Shown here piece after piece: positions 54,254-61,793 of a DNA stretch of 64,000 nucleotides. The position numbers and the translations under genes were made by a program. Within the stretch, counting starts at the first letter, position 1; the number at the start of each line of letters is the position of its first letter. The notes beneath the pieces are model-generated. The model did no database searches. It was not told the DNA's origin and worked only from the letters and a program-made list of their open reading frames with translations. The DNA is from Sodalis ligni (GTDB lineage Bacteria; Pseudomonadota; Gammaproteobacteria; Enterobacterales; Enterobacteriaceae), in the NCBI RefSeq assembly GCF_016865525.2, contig NZ_CP075169.1:4154337-4218336 (forward strand). Direction: 5' to 3'.

Positions 54254-54618
54254 TCACCTGCCGTGCTTGGCCTTAATCAGCGGCAGGAATCTTTCCACTA
54301 TGCGCTGAACCAGATAGCAGAAGGTCTCGTTTGTCTGGTCATTCGGTGTCGGTAGGCCAACGATGCTGCATATCTCAAATGCCACATGGGACGCCTCATG
54401 CGCCAGGGTGGCCGCCGAACCATTGAAGACACCCAGCATGATTGTCCTGCGGTCTTTTGCTCCACGCTCCAACTCAAAGCCGTCATAGCCGCTAAAATCA
54501 AATTCTTCGCCTGTCAGCTTTTGATGTACTTCGTCGCCTGTTCTCGGTCTCGTAGCAGCACGATACGGGCGCAATTGAACAGCGGCGTTCGCATTGATGG
54601 CGGTTTTGATTTCTTCAT
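54254..54618 (-). pseudogene. HExxH metalloprotease-like phage protein, one-base frameshift
   Basis: The C-terminal frame carries a zinc protease motif HEASH in FNGSAATLAHEASHVAFEIC and ends at 54254. The likely true start is the ATG at 54618, two bases after the upstream gene stop, giving MKKSKPPSMRTPLFNCARIV and LRDREQATKYIK. That frame stops unless one A is added to the A4 run at 54519-54522, after which it continues KLTGEEFDFSGYDGFELERG. Conserved in lambdoid late regions, role unknown. Confidence 0.65.
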
Positions 54619-54620
54619 GG

Positions 54621-54968
54621 TTACCACGCTTTGTGAGTAATAAAAACCGCCCGGAGGCGGTTGATTTCAATCAATAGGGCTAGGTGGTGGATCTGCTTTT
54701 TGATTTCCTCATCAACATTGAACGCGGATAGCGGCTCAGTCGATGCGACCATGAAGTATTTTCCGTCTTTGGTTTTGTGCTTGGTGATGAAGTAGGCATC
54801 ATTCAATGGGAGCGTAATCTCTGCTTCAGTATCGCGCCCATAAAATTTAGCCATACGCTGGCTCTTGGCTGGTAATTGTAAAATAACATCTTCCTTCAGG
54901 CCATTCCAGACTTCGCCATGCCTTATGCCGCCCAAGATAAGGTAGTCAACATACTCTTCTTCCTGCAT
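54621..54968 (-). CDS. Hypothetical late-region protein (115 aa)
   Basis: ATG 54968 (AAAGGA 6 bases upstream) gives MQEEEYVDYLILGGIRHGEV, and PLNDAYFITKHKTKDGKYFM lies in the middle. A hairpin with T-run (AACCGCCTCCGGGCGGTTTTT, split here as arms AACCGCC/GGCGGTT) is embedded in the last codons at about 54645-54663, which is odd for a coding region and could mean the frame once ended earlier. No family is named. Confidence 0.6.
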   Translation of the reverse strand: MQEEEYVDYLILGGIRHGEVWNGLKEDVILQLPAKSQRMAKFYGRDTEAEITLPLNDAYFITKHKTKDGKYFMVASTEPLSAFNVDEEIKKQIHHLALLIEINRLRAVFITHKAW

Positions 54969-54978
54969 TTGCATTCCT

Positions 54979-55197
54979 TTAATAGATATAGGTATAAGCA
55001 CAATACCACTGGCAATGGGCATTACTTTGTTCATGCGCACATTCTTCTGCCATGGCCTGCGCAGCCACTATGAGCCTGTAACTGGCGGCATTCGCTGTTT
55101 GCTGAAATCCCGCGCTCAGCAGAATAAGAGGAGCTGCGTCATGGCTAACGGGGTACGCGTTCGACAGCGCGGCGATGAGTAGGGTAGTGATATAATT
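54979..55197 (-). pseudogene. Secreted-protein fragment lacking a start codon
   Basis: An open frame of 72 codons begins after a stop at 55198-55200 with NYITTLLIAALSNAYPVSHD, a signal-peptide-like start, and ends AYTYIY-stop 10 bases before the next gene, whose ribosome site it contains. No start codon is in frame at its left border, exactly where the AT-rich cargo gene segment begins. It looks like a gene whose start was removed by that insertion. Confidence 0.3.
55188..55196 (+). promoter_or_regulatory. Extended -10 promoter of the cargo gene at 55266
   Basis: TGATATAAT is a perfect extended -10 (TGnTATAAT) in AT-rich DNA, about 70 bases upstream of the ATG. No good -35 is present, as allowed for extended -10 promoters. 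Confidence 0.5.
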
Positions 55198-55265
55198 TTA
55201 TGATTAAAGTGTAAAATTCGGTTTATGATGCAGGGAATCAACTTACATAAGCTAAGGAAGACAGT

Positions 55266-55661
55266 ATGAAAACTGCCACCTATCTTTTGTTGTTACTCAT
55301 TCCCTTCGGGTCAATATCAAAATGCTTGGTAGTAGGTAATTTCAAAGGAATGTCAGCCACTATTTATTCGTCACCACCAGGGAGTCAGTATAGATATTCA
55401 GAAGATGGCATGACCAAACAATATTTTGCTGTCAACACTGACCCCAAAAATCCAAGCGTTACGCCCGGTGATTTAATTTATGCGCAACTGAGCGAAAACG
55501 CGGTTATAGGATTAGTCACAGGAAATAATCAAACAAATATTGAGACTTGGGTCATTTCGACCGATCAAAAGCATGTCTACTATACGCAATCCCGCTCTGG
55601 GTTTGGTGATTTCGATGGTTCGAAGTCTTTCATAGGGGATGTAGTTGGCCCATGTAAGTAA
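55266..55661 (+). CDS. Secreted phage cargo protein (131 aa)
   Basis: The protein has a signal peptide (MKTATYLLLLLIPFGSISKC) and a mature part with GDFDGSKSFIGDVVGPCK at the C-terminus. Two Cys near the ends could form a disulfide. It resembles small exported proteins carried by lambdoid prophages, with function unknown. It reads against the late operon with its own promoter and hairpin, so it is probably expressed in the lysogen. The DNA is AT-richer than the flanks. Confidence 0.75.
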   Translation: MKTATYLLLLLIPFGSISKCLVVGNFKGMSATIYSSPPGSQYRYSEDGMTKQYFAVNTDPKNPSVTPGDLIYAQLSENAVIGLVTGNNQTNIETWVISTDQKHVYYTQSRSGFGDFDGSKSFIGDVVGPCK

Positions 55662-55669
55662 TCACTGTC

Positions 55670-55699
55670 AGAGCCCATCAGGAAAAGGTGATGGGCTCT
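55670..55699 (+). terminator. Hairpin after the cargo gene
   Basis: AGAGCCCATCA (55670-55680) and its exact reverse complement TGATGGGCTCT (55689-55699) form an 11-bp stem with an 8-base loop, 8 bases after the stop. There is no T-run on the plus strand, and on the minus strand the stem is followed by GACAGTGATT. Confidence 0.6.
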
Positions 55700-55715
55700 T
55701 GCGGTGACTACCGCT

Positions 55716-55922
55716 TTATTCGGCAGGCGTGAAATCAACGAAGTAATCTTTACCTACCTCAAATTGTTCCAATGCCGGCGGGTTGCTGATGGTCATCGAA
55801 ATCTGACCGCTGGGCGTCCATTTTGACCACGATTTGTTACCTTCGCCCATTACCGCCGTTAATGTAACGAGCTGCGTATTGGGGTCAGCAGCGTAACAAC
55901 GGAACTTTGCACGTACAGCCAT
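55716..55922 (-). CDS. Conserved small phage protein (68 aa)
   Basis: The protein MAVRAKFRCYAADPNTQLVT ... FEVGKDYFVDFTPAE belongs to a small family found in lambdoid late regions near the lysis genes. It is probably a beta-barrel or OB-like fold. The function is not known to me. Confidence 0.65.
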   Translation of the reverse strand: MAVRAKFRCYAADPNTQLVTLTAVMGEGNKSWSKWTPSGQISMTISNPPALEQFEVGKDYFVDFTPAE

Positions 55923-55977
55923 GAGTTTCCCCTTGTAGATTTTTAGTTGGCGCCCATGAGCAGACGCGGTGGAGTGA

Positions 55978-56550
55978 TTACAGGAATTTATCTTTCAGCG
56001 CCACCAGTGTGGCCTCGGCATTAGCGCCCAGCACAGACACGCCATGCTCAACGAAAGCAGCGAATGCCTCAAAATCAGCCCGCGCTTTTTCGAGAGGCGA
56101 CAACGCCGGAGCGGCGGGCGCCTTGGTACCATTTATAGCCGCGGCGTCAATAGTCCCGACGATAGTGGTATTGCCAACCTCAACAACGCGTTTCGGCACC
56201 TCCGGCACGGCCACGAATTCCAGATTAACGGATTGCGACGCGGTTCCATCGGCCAGGGTTGCGGTGAACGTTATCGGGCCGGCTGCCGTGTTGGTAATGT
56301 TGACGGTGATCTGGCCGTTCGCGTCGGTCTGAGCGGACGCCGGCGTAACGGTACCGGCATTCACGCCAAAATTGACAGCTACTCCAGCAACCGGCGTTCC
56401 GCCGCTACCGGCGACATTAACCTGAACGGAATTGGCGGCAACGCCGTCAGCGACCTGCCCGTTGAGCAGCACAGCAAGAATTAATTGAGGCATTGGTTTA
56501 TCCTTCGAATCGTTGAAGAGGCGTTTCAGCCCGGCTAAGAATTTATTCAT
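55978..56550 (-). CDS. Ig-like (BIG1) domain protein
   Basis: The 190-aa protein has an N-terminal region (MNKFLAGLKRLFND), a bacterial Ig-like domain (GVAANSVQVNVAGSGGTPVA, QTDANGQITVNITNTAAGPI) and a C-terminal helical part. It may be a decoration protein exposed on the virion. It lies after Rz, overlapping it by four bases. Confidence 0.7.
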   Translation of the reverse strand: MNKFLAGLKRLFNDSKDKPMPQLILAVLLNGQVADGVAANSVQVNVAGSGGTPVAGVAVNFGVNAGTVTPASAQTDANGQITVNITNTAAGPITFTATLADGTASQSVNLEFVAVPEVPKRVVEVGNTTIVGTIDAAAINGTKAPAAPALSPLEKARADFEAFAAFVEHGVSVLGANAEATLVALKDKFL

Positions 56551-57083
56551 TTCGTTGCGCCCTGGAGGCAAACATTCCGGATATAGGATTGCAGTCCGCT
56601 TACTTGGCTGGTGAGAGTGCTGAGTCGCTCGGTGAGAGTGAAATAATCCCGTTGAGCGGCGTCATCCAGTCGGGCGGTGGCTGCATCAGTTCCGCCGGCG
56701 GCGGTGGCGGGGTCGGACACTGACTTGCTATTACCTGCGGTACAGGTGGCGTGGAGCTGCAACTTACGCCTGCCAGCGGCAAGATCAGCGCGCAGAGCAT
56801 CATTCTGAGTTTTCGCATTCGCTAAGTCCTGGTGATATTTCGTGTCGATGCCCGCTGCGGCCTGTTCCGCCGATTGCTGCTTTGCGAGCGCCTGGGCTAA
56901 TTGAGCAGTCGCGGCATCGTCCACGGCTTTTCTGTAGTCGTCGGATGCCTTTTGAAGCGTGGCGATGTCCTGGTCTTTGCGAAGGCCCTCAACATACCAG
57001 CCCCCAGCGAACGCCACACACATCAGCGCCAGGAATACCCACAGCCGCCAATACGTTTTAAGGGTGAGAAATATTGCCGTCAT
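56547..57083 (-). CDS. Rz, inner membrane spanin
   Basis: The 178-aa protein has one N-terminal membrane helix (LWVFLALMCVAFAGGWYVEG) and a long coiled-coil periplasmic part (QASDDYRKAVDD-type heptads, AKQQSAEQAAAGIDTKYHQD). With Rz1 it fuses inner and outer membranes in the last step of lysis. It follows the holin-like gene with 26 bases overlap. Confidence 0.85.
   Translation of the reverse strand: MTAIFLTLKTYWRLWVFLALMCVAFAGGWYVEGLRKDQDIATLQKASDDYRKAVDDAATAQLAQALAKQQSAEQAAAGIDTKYHQDLANAKTQNDALRADLAAGRRKLQLHATCTAGNSKSVSDPATAAGGTDAATARLDDAAQRDYFTLTERLSTLTSQVSGLQSYIRNVCLQGATK
56600..56818 (-). CDS. Rz1, outer membrane spanin lipoprotein (embedded in Rz)
   Basis: The 72-aa frame lies wholly inside Rz in another frame. 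It begins MRKLRMMLCALILPLAGVSC, a lipoprotein signal with lipobox AGVSC, followed by a Pro-rich mature part (CPTPPPPPAELMQPPPDW). Nested Rz1 is the rule in lambdoid phages. Confidence 0.85.
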   Translation of the reverse strand: MRKLRMMLCALILPLAGVSCSSTPPVPQVIASQCPTPPPPPAELMQPPPDWMTPLNGIISLSPSDSALSPAK

Positions 57084-57354
57084 GGAGTCCGCCCGGGGTT
57101 TGTGGTGTCATTGCATCGCTGACCGTGTCGATTCGTTTCTTTTCGAGGTCGTGGTGTATGCTTTGCCGCTTGCCGATCTGGTCGTTGGCGATGACCGCTG
57201 CAAAATAGGCAATGAGCATAGTGTCGGTCAGGGTGCCCTTGTACGCTTCCCAGCCAAGTACAGCGGTCACCGTGATGAAGCCAAGGCCCTTCATCCATTT
57301 GCTTAATGAGGGGCGCTCATCACCGGAGCTGTTGAATATGTCGAGCATGGGCAT
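57058..57354 (-). CDS. Holin-like membrane protein
   Basis: The 98-aa protein has one or two hydrophobic segments (GLGFITVTAVLGWEAYKG, DTMLIAYFAAVIANDQIG) and a basic, soluble C-terminus. It overlaps the endolysin by one base and precedes Rz. Membership in a holin or DUF2644-type group is likely by position. Pore function is inferred. Confidence 0.6.
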   Translation of the reverse strand: MPMLDIFNSSGDERPSLSKWMKGLGFITVTAVLGWEAYKGTLTDTMLIAYFAAVIANDQIGKRQSIHHDLEKKRIDTVSDAMTPQTPGGLHDGNISHP

Positions 57355-57980
57355 CAGAGGAGCGCCTTCCTCGCGATTTGATATCGGGCCTGGCGGTCCG
57401 GTAAGCCATTCAGGCCGCCATTAATCCGCCTGGTAAGGCCAATCATGTCGCCGATATCAGCGTACCCGTTGCACTTATTCGCCTGCCAGAACCAGCCGGC
57501 GGAGCGGGCAGCATTGACATCCTGCAGCAGCAAATCCGGATCCCCGACGACATCCACGTCCAGCGCGGCGGCGCATTCAAAATAGTTGTCATAGAACGTG
57601 ACTTGTTTCAGCCCACGCCCGCGGTAAAGCCAGCCGTCGCCATCATGGGTATTCCCATAACGGCCGCCGTAAACGATGTTGGCAATTTGCTGCTGGCGCT
57701 CGAGGGGTACCGTTTTCTCTCCGGGCTGCCGGCCCAGGGTGGCGCGCTGTGCGTCGGTGAGCCGGGTGCCGAATATCGCCAGTCCGGCAATGGAATAATT
57801 GAACGACTCGGACAACTGGCTGAATCCGCCTGACTCGGTACCGATTTGCGCAATGAAGGCAGCCTGGCGCAGGGCGGTATCGATACCAAATTCCACCATT
57901 GCGTCGGTGAGCGGCTGAAACCAGCGCGCAGCTAACCCGGCGCTGAGATTAGCCGCCTGTTGAAATTGATCGGATGTCAT
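57354..57980 (-). CDS. Endolysin, glycoside hydrolase family 19 type
   Basis: The 208-aa protein has a GH19 (chitinase-like) core: FIAQIGTESGGFSQLSESFN with the catalytic Glu, then GWLYRGRGLKQVTFYDNYFE and a C-terminal TRRINGGLNGLPDRQARYQI. There is no signal peptide, so a holin is needed for export. GH19 endolysins cut murein glycan strands. Confidence 0.88.
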   Translation of the reverse strand: MTSDQFQQAANLSAGLAARWFQPLTDAMVEFGIDTALRQAAFIAQIGTESGGFSQLSESFNYSIAGLAIFGTRLTDAQRATLGRQPGEKTVPLERQQQIANIVYGGRYGNTHDGDGWLYRGRGLKQVTFYDNYFECAAALDVDVVGDPDLLLQDVNAARSAGWFWQANKCNGYADIGDMIGLTRRINGGLNGLPDRQARYQIARKALL

Positions 57981-58255
57981 TTTTTATCCTTCGATGCGTC
58001 TATCTTGTCATCGACCTGACCGACAGCCTGCTTAATCTGTTCGACCTTTGCATCCCGCTTATCGGCTCGGCGCGAGTAATCAGCGCGGATGGCTGAAATC
58101 TCAACAGAGGCTCTGTTGCTGGCAATAATCAGCCCAACGGAGAAACCACCGAAAAAGCCGGCGGCGGCTATTAACGACAAAACAAACCAGGTTTGCCAGT
58201 GGCGCTTAAATTCTTTCTTTGCGTCTTCGGTGATAGTGTTCGCTGTTCCGGTCAT
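57977..58255 (-). CDS. Single-span membrane protein of the lysis cassette
   Basis: The 92-aa protein has one membrane helix (FVLSLIAAAGFFGGFSVGLIIA) split here as LSLIAAAGFFGGFSVGLI, and a charged helical C-terminus. It overlaps the endolysin by four bases. It may be a second holin or an antiholin. No family is certain. Confidence 0.55.
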   Translation of the reverse strand: MTGTANTITEDAKKEFKRHWQTWFVLSLIAAAGFFGGFSVGLIIASNRASVEISAIRADYSRRADKRDAKVEQIKQAVGQVDDKIDASKDKK

Positions 58256-58644
58256 TGATTGGCCTCCAGCGCCGTGCGCAAGCGGCTGACCTCTTGCGTG
58301 AGTGATTGATTTTGCTGTGTCAGTAAATCGACTTGTGCGGTCAGGCTGTTATTCTGCTTGGTTAGAATTTCAACCGAGTTTTGAATTATCAGTAGCCGGG
58401 CGTCCATTTCGGCTATTTGCCGCCATTGCCCTATGCGTTCTTTATTCGCTGCGTCCCGTTCTTCTTTTAATGTTTTATTTTCTTCTTTCAGCTCTGCGAG
58501 CATTTCAACTTCCGCCTTGCTGCCTGCAATATCCGCTGAATCTTTCGCCCGCTGTTTCACGAACCACATGCCGCCGGCTACCAGGGAGACGAAAGCCGTC
58601 CCAATACTGGCCCATATGCCCGCAGTAGTTTGAATGTCGGCCAT
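58252..58644 (-). CDS. Membrane-anchored coiled-coil protein of the lysis cassette
   Basis: The 130-aa protein has an N-terminal hydrophobic segment (IWASIGTAFVSLVAGGMWFV) and a long coiled coil (EENKTLKEERDAANKER, LLTQQNQSLTQEVSRLR). It is the first gene of the lysis cluster and overlaps the next by four bases. Function unknown. It may regulate holin timing. Confidence 0.55.
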   Translation of the reverse strand: MADIQTTAGIWASIGTAFVSLVAGGMWFVKQRAKDSADIAGSKAEVEMLAELKEENKTLKEERDAANKERIGQWRQIAEMDARLLIIQNSVEILTKQNNSLTAQVDLLTQQNQSLTQEVSRLRTALEANQ

Positions 58645-58779
58645 AGGGTGCCTTATGCTGATATTGTGATGTCCACCCGGAGGCGGTGAGGAAAAGGGAT
58701 CGTCTGCGCTGCCGTAGGCGCAATAGGTGTGAGTGGTTGTACGTCAGATTTGGCGACGCAGACGAAAATGATAATTAAT

Positions 58780-58807
58780 CCTATATTCCAAGAAATTTAC
58801 TGTGCAA
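58780..58807 (-). promoter_or_regulatory. Candidate late promoter pR-prime
   Basis: On the minus strand TTGCAC (58807-58802), a 16-base spacer and TATAGG (58785-58780) lie upstream of the lysis genes and downstream of Q, where the Q-dependent promoter is expected. Each hexamer matches the consensus at four of six positions. The Q-utilisation site was not identified. Confidence 0.35.
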
Positions 58808-58925
58808 ATATCAGGATTTCGCATGTACTGTAAGTTAGCTATGTTTGGAATTCAGCCCATACGAATGCCGGTACGTGCACTTAGAATCAGCTTGTACGGC
58901 TGTTTATCTCTATAAAGGAAAAATC

Positions 58926-59185
58926 ATGTCTGAACTTGAAAATGATGTTATTTGGTTAAAATTCTCGAACGAGTCAAAGATTCAAATATTGGCAGTGAGG
59001 CTTTACAGGAATCACTGATAAATACTCTAATAATCAATCAAATACTCAGATATTTTAAAAATAAGCCGGAAACATCAGATATTGTTAATCACATCTTTGC
59101 TCAGATACAAAAATCAGTTACTAAAATGGAAAAAGGGCAAATAACAACTGACCCGCGTATAAAAAAGCTTTTGAATCAACTTTAG
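58926..59185 (+). pseudogene. Small helical protein gene, one-base frameshift
   Basis: ATG 58926 (AAAGGAA upstream) gives MSELENDVIWLK, then the frame ends early. Adding one A to the A4 run at 58958-58961 restores ILERVKDSNIGSEALQESLI and LINQILRYFKNKPETSD-like sequence to a stop at 59185 (about 86 aa). It reads against the late genes, between Q and the lysis cluster, a typical cargo position. No family is recognised. The remaining gap 59186-59388 shows nothing else. Confidence 0.6.
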
Positions 59186-59388
59186 AAATACTCAAACCAT
59201 TAAAGAATTAACATTTTCTTAGAAACCGATTTATTTTTGTTGCAATTAAGTTGAAGTCAACATTTCCAGGAGAGTTAAATGTCATATTTAGCTCTTCAAA
59301 TTTTCCCAGTATCTGGATCAGCTCTAAAGAGTAATGGTTTTCTTAGTCCCTTAACCATAAGGCCGTACCGTATTGCCGCCCTTAAAAT

Positions 59389-59412
59389 GCAAAACCCCAC
59401 CGGAGCGAGGTT
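59389..59412 (-). terminator. Intrinsic terminator downstream of Q
   Basis: On the minus strand AACCTCGC-TCCG-GTGGGGTT pairs fully with two G-T wobbles and is followed by TTG. It lies about 85 bases after the Q stop codon. Confidence 0.65.
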
Positions 59413-59496
59413 TAGAATTTCTATGCTGTTCAACGGGCTTTAAAATCCCATCGTTGGCGTTACGTTAGTCCATTTCACCCAAAGCTGCAATAGGTT

Positions 59497-60330
59497 TTAA
59501 CGGGTTATGTTTTCGAGCGCAGCGCCCGCTTCGCTCTCCTCCTTATGGCACTGCGTTATCAGGTCCTCATAAAATGGCTTTAATGTGCGTGACCAGGTTT
59601 GTTGCGGTATGTCCAGGCCGATGCCGGCGAGCGCGCGGCGAACTGTTTCGGCGGGAATGCGGGAATAACCGCGGCCCTGGCATTTGCTGCAGGTCTTGTA
59701 TGCGGGGATCCCGCCCTGCTCCGCTGTTTTCTCTTTGTCCACCACCTCGCCCCGACCGTTGCAGCGGCAGGAATTGCTGACCACTTTTTTACCGTTGCAG
59801 GTCGGGCATACCCGGCGGGTGATATCGTAATAGTTGAGCTTTGCCAGCATTTCACGGCCCGGCATCTGCTCAATGCTGGCGGGCAAATCCCCGCGCTCAA
59901 ACATTGATACTGTTTCCCGCGTTGCGGCAAGCTTGTTCATGACAAACTGTCGTTCTTCAAGAAAGCCCTCCCCGCCGCAACTTTCGCACGTCCGGACGCT
60001 GGCCGCACTGCGGGCGTAGTCCTGATAGGCATAAATTGCCAGTAATCGCAGAGCCGGGCGCTTAACGTCATCCGAAAGCTTTTCTACTGCCCGGCACCGG
60101 TGGGCCTGAGATAGTGCGTAATGGTAAAGGTATTCCAGTGCGCCATCCGGCTTGCTGATACCCTCCTTGGACAAAAATAATTCGATACCCGGGCGAGCCT
60201 GCAGCCCGACCAACCCCAGGGAGGCCATGACATCAGTGATTGTGAGCGAATCGGAAGCCGTGGCCCTGGAGGTATCGCCAATGTGCATGCTTTTAGGTGA
60301 AAAAAACTTTGGTAATGATTCGAGTTTCAA
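59497..60330 (-). CDS. Late antitermination protein Q (phage 82/HK022-type)
   Basis: Q modifies RNA polymerase at the late promoter so that it passes terminators. The 277-aa protein has the antitermination family core with DnaJ-like zinc motifs: CESCGGEGFLEE, CPTCNGKKVVSNSCRCNGRG and CSKCQGRGYSRI. The C-terminal helix-turn-helix-like AETVRRALAGIGLDIPQQTW is conserved. Several terminators inside the late operon are consistent with a Q-dependent mechanism. It overlaps ninG by four bases. Confidence 0.88.
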   Translation of the reverse strand: MKLESLPKFFSPKSMHIGDTSRATASDSLTITDVMASLGLVGLQARPGIELFLSKEGISKPDGALEYLYHYALSQAHRCRAVEKLSDDVKRPALRLLAIYAYQDYARSAASVRTCESCGGEGFLEERQFVMNKLAATRETVSMFERGDLPASIEQMPGREMLAKLNYYDITRRVCPTCNGKKVVSNSCRCNGRGEVVDKEKTAEQGGIPAYKTCSKCQGRGYSRIPAETVRRALAGIGLDIPQQTWSRTLKPFYEDLITQCHKEESEAGAALENITR

Positions 60331-60968
60331 GCGGCATCCTCCCGGTTCGCCATGAGAAATTTACGTTTTGCCTTATACTCGTCCCGGATCCGCTGGTAAT
60401 CTTCAATGCGATAGCGCTTGGGCTCATGCGGACCCTCGAGCCAATCGACATAATCCTGGCCGAATTCGGCGATAAGATTTTCACGGTATTGCTGGCTGAC
60501 GGTGTGATTTTTGCGTGTGTAGTGCCCGGCGCCGCCATTGCACCTTTTGCATTGCCTAAAGGCATTTTTTTCTTCGAAGCGCAGCTCTGGATGTGAGCCG
60601 ACAGAAAGGAAATGGCCGCAATCCCATTTGCCGCCATGCAGGTCTGGCGGATTGATGTCACCGCAGCTGATGCAGGGGCGGTCAAAATCGCGCTCACGGA
60701 TATAAGCATTGAATTCGTCTTGTGCCCTCTTCATCCATTCCGATTTTGTCGTTAATTTGTCCTTTCGTTCCCGCCAGGCGGCGCGCTCTTCTTTCTGCTG
60801 GTCGCGCTGACGCTGCTTTGCAAGCTGCGCGGCTTTCGCCCGAGCCTTTTCGGTTTGCGCCCGGCCATATTCCGCCGCACAGGTGTAAGTGCAGACAATT
60901 TGCCCCTCGCGCACCGGAGGGACCCATCCACGGCACCATGCGCATTTCCGACGAGTGGGTTTTTTCAT
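60327..60968 (-). CDS. ninG: NinG (Rap) recombination endonuclease
   Basis: The 213-aa protein has an N-terminal Cys cluster (CAWCRGWVP, CTYTCAAEYG), a Lys/Gln-rich helical linker and the NinG core DRPCISCGDINPPDLHGGKW, DCGHFLSVGSHPELRFEEKN and QCKRCNGGAGHY. Lambda NinG/Rap is a structure-specific nuclease that resolves recombination intermediates. It overlaps both ninB and Q by four bases. Confidence 0.9.
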   Translation of the reverse strand: MKKPTRRKCAWCRGWVPPVREGQIVCTYTCAAEYGRAQTEKARAKAAQLAKQRQRDQQKEERAAWRERKDKLTTKSEWMKRAQDEFNAYIRERDFDRPCISCGDINPPDLHGGKWDCGHFLSVGSHPELRFEEKNAFRQCKRCNGGAGHYTRKNHTVSQQYRENLIAEFGQDYVDWLEGPHEPKRYRIEDYQRIRDEYKAKRKFLMANREDAA

Positions 60969-61402
60969 GCCATCCGCCCAAAATAATCATTCGTATAGCG
61001 CACTTCGCGCAGCCGAACGCCATGGCCAACCGCCCACGCTTGGGAGTATTCAATCAGGCTGTTCATACGACGGATGCCCATTTGAGCGGTGCTCTCGCGG
61101 ATCGGGACTAATTCGCCCTCGATGCCGGTAATCACTTCGCCGGGTTTGCCGGTGGCCACTGCATGGCCTGAGACCAGAATGGCTTTCCAGGAGACAAGCG
61201 GCCTGGTCTGGCTGGCAAAAATGATGTGCTGTTTTTCCAGGTCGCCGCATAACGCATGAAACAGGCTGTTTTGTGGAAGCGTGCGATCGGGATCGGAGAA
61301 TTTCACCACCAGGGGGAAATTGGCATCCGCCGGCAGCGCTTTGATGTACTCGATGAGGTTGCGGCGGACATTGTCGTCGCGCAGATAGAAGGTTGCCTTC
61401 AT
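60965..61402 (-). CDS. ninB: NinB recombination protein
   Basis: The 145-aa protein matches lambda NinB (Orf): FYLRDDNVRRNLIEYIKALP, a central LPQNSLFHALCGDLEKQ, and the C-terminal STAQMGIRRMNSLIEYSQAW. NinB is a RecFOR-like mediator that binds SSB and single-stranded DNA. It overlaps ninG by four bases. Confidence 0.9.
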   Translation of the reverse strand: MKATFYLRDDNVRRNLIEYIKALPADANFPLVVKFSDPDRTLPQNSLFHALCGDLEKQHIIFASQTRPLVSWKAILVSGHAVATGKPGEVITGIEGELVPIRESTAQMGIRRMNSLIEYSQAWAVGHGVRLREVRYTNDYFGRMA

Positions 61403-61494
61403 GCGTCACCGCCAGGGGTAACCGCAGAATGCAAAAAATCGCTGGCGTCGTTAAACGTCAGTCGCTGGGGATTTATGCTTTGTGACTGCGCCAT
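61399..61494 (-). CDS. 31-aa peptide upstream of ninB
   Basis: ATG 61494 has GGAG 7 bases upstream and encodes MAQSQSINPQRLTFNDASDF, ending PGGDA. Its TGA overlaps the ninB ATG (ATGA), the same coupling as the other nin genes, which supports it being translated. Function unknown. Confidence 0.55.
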   Translation of the reverse strand: MAQSQSINPQRLTFNDASDFLHSAVTPGGDA

Positions 61495-61518
61495 GGTGTT
61501 CTCCAGTGGCGCAGCAGG

Positions 61519-61770
61519 TCAGGCTTGTTCAGGGCCTTGATTTAATAGTATCAGAAATTTAAGTGACTTTGTAACCGGCTTTTCAAGCATTTTCGTGAAG
61601 AGCGTTGGAGTGCCGATTACCTCATCATCCCGGAGCGGCAGGAACAGTATTTTTGTAGCATGACGGTACATTACTGACCTTTCGCAATCAGGAAAATCAG
61701 CGAAAGTGGCCACAACGGTTTTATCGACGCAGCGCACTACGGCATACCCAGAGTCTGGTAAATCATCCAT
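61519..61770 (-). CDS. Unknown protein under a LexA box (83-89 aa)
   Basis: The protein reads MDDLPDSGYAVVRCVDKTVV, then ATFADFPDCERSVMYRHATK and ends QGPEQA. A GTG at 61788 is an alternative start, giving 89 aa. The ATG at 61770 is preferred because the GTG is only 6 bases from the LexA box. It is soluble, alpha/beta, with a Cys pair. It leads the cluster orf31-ninB-ninG-Q. No family is recognised. Confidence 0.6.
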   Translation of the reverse strand: MDDLPDSGYAVVRCVDKTVVATFADFPDCERSVMYRHATKILFLPLRDDEVIGTPTLFTKMLEKPVTKSLKFLILLNQGPEQA

Positions 61771-61793
61771 AAGAGGCACAATAATCACCGATT

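Noticed and set aside
58645..58925. Further gene between the lysis cluster and the plus-strand cargo gene
   Set aside because: No frame with start and ribosome site. Only a candidate late promoter is visible.
29482..58961. Base-calling error as the cause of all frameshifts
   Set aside because: Not excluded, but longer homopolymers in intact genes and terminators are present, and host genes carry no such breaks.
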